Positions 6,528 to 9,399 of a stretch of 9,399 nt of DNA are shown in pieces (the stretch's first letter is position 1; each line of letters starts with the position of its first letter). Source of the DNA: Deltaproteobacteria bacterium (GTDB lineage: Bacteria > Desulfobacterota_B > Binatia > Binatales > Binataceae); assembly GCA_021827465.1 (NCBI GenBank), contig JAKAVX010000063.1, forward strand, positions 1 to 9,399, written 5' to 3'. Below the pieces are notes generated by a model. It made no database searches and was not told where the DNA came from. It saw nothing but the letters and a program-made list of their open reading frames with translations. Position numbers and translations under genes: made by a program.

Positions 6528-7109
6528 TTACCAACCGGTTATGTGAATGTTCGGTGTAAGCCAGCGCTTATGGGCTATGTTGCCCTTGATGTTGGCGATG
6601 TACTTGACCGCCGCGGGATCGTACCATCCACCCGAGTAGTGCATCCCGATACACCCCCACAAGAGCGTGTCGAGGTTGGCCTGGCTGGGGCTGCTTGCAT
6701 ACGCTGCCACGTCCTCAGCGTAAGTGTTATGCCCCGGTTGGGCGAGACGCCTCGCGAAATAGGGCGCCCAGTCGCCGTTGATGCACGATCGCGTGTCGGC
6801 AAAGCGGTATTCCGCCGCGAACGAGGTCGAGTTTGTGATCATCGGCCACGTTTTCCACTCGTAGTAGACTTTCGTCTGCCATGCCGACCATGAGGTATAG
6901 CAACAGTAGGGGCATGTGACTTTGTGTCCATCGGTGAGCAGAATCGTCGTGTTCCAGAGCGCCGTGAAACCGTCCATGACGCATTGCGCCTGCGTGGTTC
7001 GCTTGTCGCCGGTCGCCCATTGCCGCCAGAAACTCTCCGCCCACGCCTGACCGCGGACCACGTTCTCGTCGATTCCGTACTTGCACGCGGCCCATCGCAT
7101 TATCATGTC
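6528..7109 (-). other. Lysozyme/SLT-like extracytoplasmic domain of the polymerase fusion
   Basis: Residues 645-837 of the fusion. The opening segment (MRWAACKYGID, then AWAES with Glu669) has the pattern of soluble lytic transglycosylase and goose-type lysozyme active-site helices: Lys-Tyr-Gly-Ile/Val-Asp followed 8-10 residues later by Glu-Ser. The following GLMQ-like motif of classical SLT domains is not seen. The middle has CPYCC (710-714) and many aromatic residues (Trp/Tyr), fitting a carbohydrate-binding surface. It could be a distinct glycoside-active family or a non-catalytic glycan-binding domain. The domain name is a pattern-based inference. Confidence 0.5.
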
Positions 7110-9041
7110 GGTTGAACCGGTGTAGTTGCCCTTAATGCGGGCGTACTGCGCGTGGCTCGTCAGTGTCTCCAGCGTGTAACCTTCGGCTCTGAACGCGGCG
7201 AGTTCCGAGGGGGTTACGACAGTTCGATTAAAAGGCGTGTTCCCGGGAATGCTTTCGGGAGCGAAAGGAATCTCGGCTGCGCATTGCCGTCCGCTCGGCA
7301 GCGTCGAGTGCGGGGGCAGAGTCGTGAAGTACTTGGCCCTCTGCGGCGCCACGGTCAGCACATGCGCCCCGGTTGGAGAGTCTGACGCCAACGCGGGTCG
7401 GACAAGCGCCGCAGTCACAATCAGCGGCAGCGCCAGGGCGGCAGCGCCCGCGAAGATTCGGCGCGGATCACGCGTGGACAGAGCGCCTGCCACGGTGTCA
7501 GGCGTAGCTTGAAGCGTGGCGATGCGTTGCCGCTCCGCGATCATCCAAAGGAGATAGAATATGATTGCGTCCATACCGTGAACGTCCCCTATGCCGGTCT
7601 CCGCGAACGCGCGGCAGAACGAAGGCAGTATCAGGAAGAAGAACAGAGGCTTCAGGTTCCAAGGGTCCTCGGGTCTTCTGAGGAGCGCTATCCAGGGTCG
7701 GAGGATGATGTAAAGCCAGAATAAGAGGGCCGGCACTCCGAGCCCCACCGCGATCGATAAATAACCCTCATGAGTCGACGTGCGCGGCCCTTGGGACCAG
7801 AAACTGTCCCAGCTTGGAAAACGCGGGTCCTTGAAAATAGCGCCTTCGACGTCGTATCCGTATCCGGTAAGAGGCCGCTCCAGTATTTTCCGGATTTCGA
7901 ACTTCCACGCGAGGGTCCGCCCCGTCAGTGTACTGACATTGCGGCTGACCCCCAGCTTTGCCGTGGTTCCTAAAGCGCCATAGGTCAATACACCGGCGAG
8001 AGCGACTACTGCGCAGATGAGCATTCCGCGCGCCCGGTGCTTCCAGAGCAAATACGCGCCACTTCCAATAGCCAGCGCGACCGCGGGTGAACGCGAGTCA
8101 GCCATCAAACCGAAAGTGGATGCCGCCAGAATAATAACTCCGAGTACGATACGTTGCCGTCGCGTCGCGTTTCCCCAGATGCTCAACGCAACTCCGATGC
8201 TTAGAAACACGAGGCTGCCTATCTCGTTGGGGCTGTAAAACACTCCCTCGAATCGGTCGATGCCCGAAGTATCGCGAATCCATGTGTACATGCCGGTCAC
8301 GCCATGGACCGCTCCCCACCCACTCGTCCACGTGCTGCCTCCTTCGATGAAAACCCTTCGAGGCAGTGCGACTGCGGCAAATGCCGTCAGGCAGAGAAGG
8401 AAACCGCATCCAAGGAGAAAGCTCCACAAAACGGCGTTTCTGTCCGCCGTCGAAGTGGTCGAAAGCGCGACCAGCGTGAGCGCTGCGAACACGAGCACTG
8501 CAGGGACGAGACGGGCGGCCGAGATCAGTGGATCGAGGGAATAAATGACTGATACTGCCGCCCATCCAAAGTAGACGAGGAATATCGCGAAATATCGCTC
8601 CCTGAGTACCCCTCTATGATATGCAGCGGAGCTGGCGGGCAGGCCGAATGCAACAAGCAGTGGATAATGCAGCAACCATCGCTTATCGGGGTCAATCGGG
8701 ATCACATTCACATAAGGTAAAGTCTCCACCAGCACCAGGGCTGGTACCAGCCAGAGCGGCTTAAGCGTGGCATATCTGGCCGTCCAAATAAGCAGGGCGC
8801 CGCCGAGTAGTCCGACAATCGCAAATGTAAGATAGAGGGAATGGGTATTCAGGGTTAAAACCGCCAACAGTCCGAGAGCGACCGCTGATGCGACAACGGC
8901 CGCGGGCTGCAAAACGCCCGGGGGTAGAGATTCCGCGTCACCCAGAAGATGGCGAGCGTCGGAGTCTCTACCCCGCGAATCGAAGATCTTCGCTTCCGCG
9001 CGCGGATGCAGATCGTCGGAAAATGGATTCGTCCTATCCAT
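6528..9041 (-). CDS. Fusion: O-antigen ligase/Wzy-type polymerase plus lysozyme-like C-terminal domain
   Basis: 837-residue protein in one intact frame. Residues about 45-503 are a multi-pass (about 13-14 segments) O-antigen ligase/polymerase domain with family marks: FYSPNEIGSL (268-277), ADSRSPAVAL (314-323), a large loop at about 356-428 with GRTLAWKF...ILERPLTGYGYD, and HEGYLSIAVGLGVP (424-437). Such proteins polymerise or transfer lipid-linked glycan at the periplasmic face. Residues 525-552 read like a signal peptide or last membrane segment (RDPRRIFAG, hydrophobic core, ALA before Ser553). Residues about 553-837 are extracytoplasmic; CKYGIDENVVRGQAWAESFW (653-672) resembles the catalytic helix of lytic transglycosylases, with Glu669 as candidate acid, and WGCIGMHYSGGWYD (795-808) is a second conserved-looking block. 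Eight Cys (587, 653, 687, 710, 713, 714, 753, 797) fit disulfides. The ATG overlaps the upstream gene by 8 bases. Membrane family likely; the C-terminal activity is inferred. Confidence 0.88.
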   Translation of the reverse strand: MDRTNPFSDDLHPRAEAKIFDSRGRDSDARHLLGDAESLPPGVLQPAAVVASAVALGLLAVLTLNTHSLYLTFAIVGLLGGALLIWTARYATLKPLWLVPALVLVETLPYVNVIPIDPDKRWLLHYPLLVAFGLPASSAAYHRGVLRERYFAIFLVYFGWAAVSVIYSLDPLISAARLVPAVLVFAALTLVALSTTSTADRNAVLWSFLLGCGFLLCLTAFAAVALPRRVFIEGGSTWTSGWGAVHGVTGMYTWIRDTSGIDRFEGVFYSPNEIGSLVFLSIGVALSIWGNATRRQRIVLGVIILAASTFGLMADSRSPAVALAIGSGAYLLWKHRARGMLICAVVALAGVLTYGALGTTAKLGVSRNVSTLTGRTLAWKFEIRKILERPLTGYGYDVEGAIFKDPRFPSWDSFWSQGPRTSTHEGYLSIAVGLGVPALLFWLYIILRPWIALLRRPEDPWNLKPLFFFLILPSFCRAFAETGIGDVHGMDAIIFYLLWMIAERQRIATLQATPDTVAGALSTRDPRRIFAGAAALALPLIVTAALVRPALASDSPTGAHVLTVAPQRAKYFTTLPPHSTLPSGRQCAAEIPFAPESIPGNTPFNRTVVTPSELAAFRAEGYTLETLTSHAQYARIKGNYTGSTDMIMRWAACKYGIDENVVRGQAWAESFWRQWATGDKRTTQAQCVMDGFTALWNTTILLTDGHKVTCPYCCYTSWSAWQTKVYYEWKTWPMITNSTSFAAEYRFADTRSCINGDWAPYFARRLAQPGHNTYAEDVAAYASSPSQANLDTLLWGCIGMHYSGGWYDPAAVKYIANIKGNIAHKRWLTPNIHITGW
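7388..7469 (-). other. Internal signal-peptide-like or last membrane segment in the polymerase fusion
   Basis: Residues 525-551 of the fusion have Arg527/Arg528, a hydrophobic core of Ala, Leu, Ile and Val, and Ala-Leu-Ala at 550-552 before Ser553, which matches a signal peptidase I site. An in-frame GTG codon (7491-7493, residue 517) lies 8 codons upstream, so a separately translated, secreted C-terminal protein is conceivable. No good Shine-Dalgarno precedes that GTG, so the fused protein is preferred. Confidence 0.5.
9034..9041 (-). other. Overlapping stop-start junction between dehydrogenase-like and polymerase genes
   Basis: On the minus strand the 8 bases ATGGATAG hold the ATG of the polymerase fusion and, in another frame, the TAG stop of the dehydrogenase-like gene. 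The only Shine-Dalgarno-like element is a weak GGAAA about 5 bases upstream of the ATG, so re-initiation after the upstream stop is the likely route of translation. Confidence 0.8.
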
Positions 9042-9399
9042 CGGAATTTCCGGGCGTCAAGCCGTTTGTCTGCGTGGTGCGCTCGCCGAGTTCGGCCGCG
9101 CGCACTTCATTCGACCGCAGGATCGCCCGCAGCAGGGGCGAATCGGTGAGGCTGAGTAACAGGTTGATATTCGGGATTACGCAGTGGCCGCCGATGAACC
9201 CGGGGAAGTAGCGAACGCGCGGCAGGAAGTCGATTTCGTCGAAGAAACTCGTGATCTCGAAATAGTCTCCATCGACGCGTTCCGCGTAACGATTCAGCTC
9301 CTGGGCAAAGGCGATCAATGTGCCGAAGTAGGTTGTCTCGGCGAGCTTGGCGAGCTCAAGGGTCTCGGGCCGGCTGACGCGGGCGGTTTTCATCCCGGC
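9034..9399 (-). CDS. UDP-glucose/GDP-mannose dehydrogenase-like protein (5' partial)
   Basis: C-terminal part of a nucleotide-sugar dehydrogenase-like protein; the reading frame stays open to the right window edge, so the N-terminal Rossmann domain is outside. With the ATG at 9391-9393 as residue 1, residues 9-35 (PETLELAKLAETTYFGTLIA) match the central helical domain of UDP-glucose dehydrogenases, where E-x-x-K is typical. PGFIGGHCVIPN (64-75) matches the catalytic Cys loop; canonical enzymes have GGHC followed by Ile-Pro-Val/Asp-Pro, so this belongs to a divergent branch. RAILRSNEVRAAELG (89-103) fits the helix that follows. The usual C-terminal UDP-binding domain is absent: the protein stops about 45 residues after the Cys loop. 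The function would be oxidation of a UDP-sugar to a uronate or a related step, in the cytoplasm. The stop overlaps the polymerase start by 8 bases. Family likely; activity uncertain. Confidence 0.75.
   Translation of the reverse strand, partial: AGMKTARVSRPETLELAKLAETTYFGTLIAFAQELNRYAERVDGDYFEITSFFDEIDFLPRVRYFPGFIGGHCVIPNINLLLSLTDSPLLRAILRSNEVRAAELGERTTQTNGLTPGNSDG

Noticed and set aside
6695..6709. Minus-strand sigma-54-like element (TGGCAG, 5 bases, GCAA)
   Set aside because: The GC dinucleotide is two bases too close to GG. It lies inside the coding region of the polymerase fusion and fits its codons.
9391..9393. ATG at 9391-9393 as the true start of the dehydrogenase-like gene
   Set aside because: The frame remains open to the window edge, and this ATG would give a protein lacking the NAD-binding domain. 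The match begins mid-protein, so the gene is cut by the window and not intrinsically short.
1..9399. CRISPR arrays, tRNA or rRNA genes, insertion sequences
   Set aside because: Reading both strands I saw no regularly spaced direct repeats, no tRNA- or rRNA-like segments, and no transposase-like proteins or terminal inverted repeats with target duplications.

Overview
The window comes from a high-GC, almost certainly Gram-negative bacterium. It encodes a sigma-54 activator of the NtrC type, a lipobox lipoprotein, a Wzy/WaaL-type membrane polymerase/ligase and sugar-modifying enzymes. Lineage cannot be fixed from the sequence. Codon style and gene content would fit Desulfobacterota, Myxococcota, Acidobacteriota or related uncultured soil/subsurface phyla (inference).

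Left arm (1-3672, plus strand): a three-gene regulatory operon. It holds a sigma-54-dependent response regulator (5' end cut by the window edge), an NtrB-like membrane histidine kinase (HAMP-PAS-HisKA-HATPase), and a small proline-rich lipoprotein of unknown function that starts 13 bases after the kinase stop.

Middle (3673-3803): a short convergent intergenic region with two weak inverted repeats and no gene.

Right arm (3804-9399, minus strand, read from right to left): a tightly packed surface-polysaccharide operon. It runs from a divergent UDP-glucose-dehydrogenase-like protein (5' end cut by the window edge), to an 837-residue fusion of an O-antigen ligase/polymerase-type membrane domain with a cysteine-rich, lysozyme/lytic-transglycosylase-like extracytoplasmic domain, to a 632-residue FkbH-like HAD-IIIC protein with an N-terminal Cys-rich module, to a polysaccharide deacetylase. 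Junctions are an 8-base overlap, a 37-base gap and an 11-base gap, so these genes are very probably co-transcribed and translationally coupled.

Working model (inference): the right arm makes or modifies an extracellular glycan. The dehydrogenase-like protein acts on nucleotide sugar, the fusion polymerises or ligates glycan at the outer face of the inner membrane and may act on peptidoglycan or the glycan itself, the FkbH-like protein may supply a glyceryl/acyl-type decoration, and the deacetylase trims acetyl groups. The adjacent two-component system is a natural candidate regulator, but no sigma-54 promoter for the polysaccharide operon lies inside the window. The strongest novelty candidates are the polymerase-lysozyme-like fusion and the Cys-rich FkbH-like protein.
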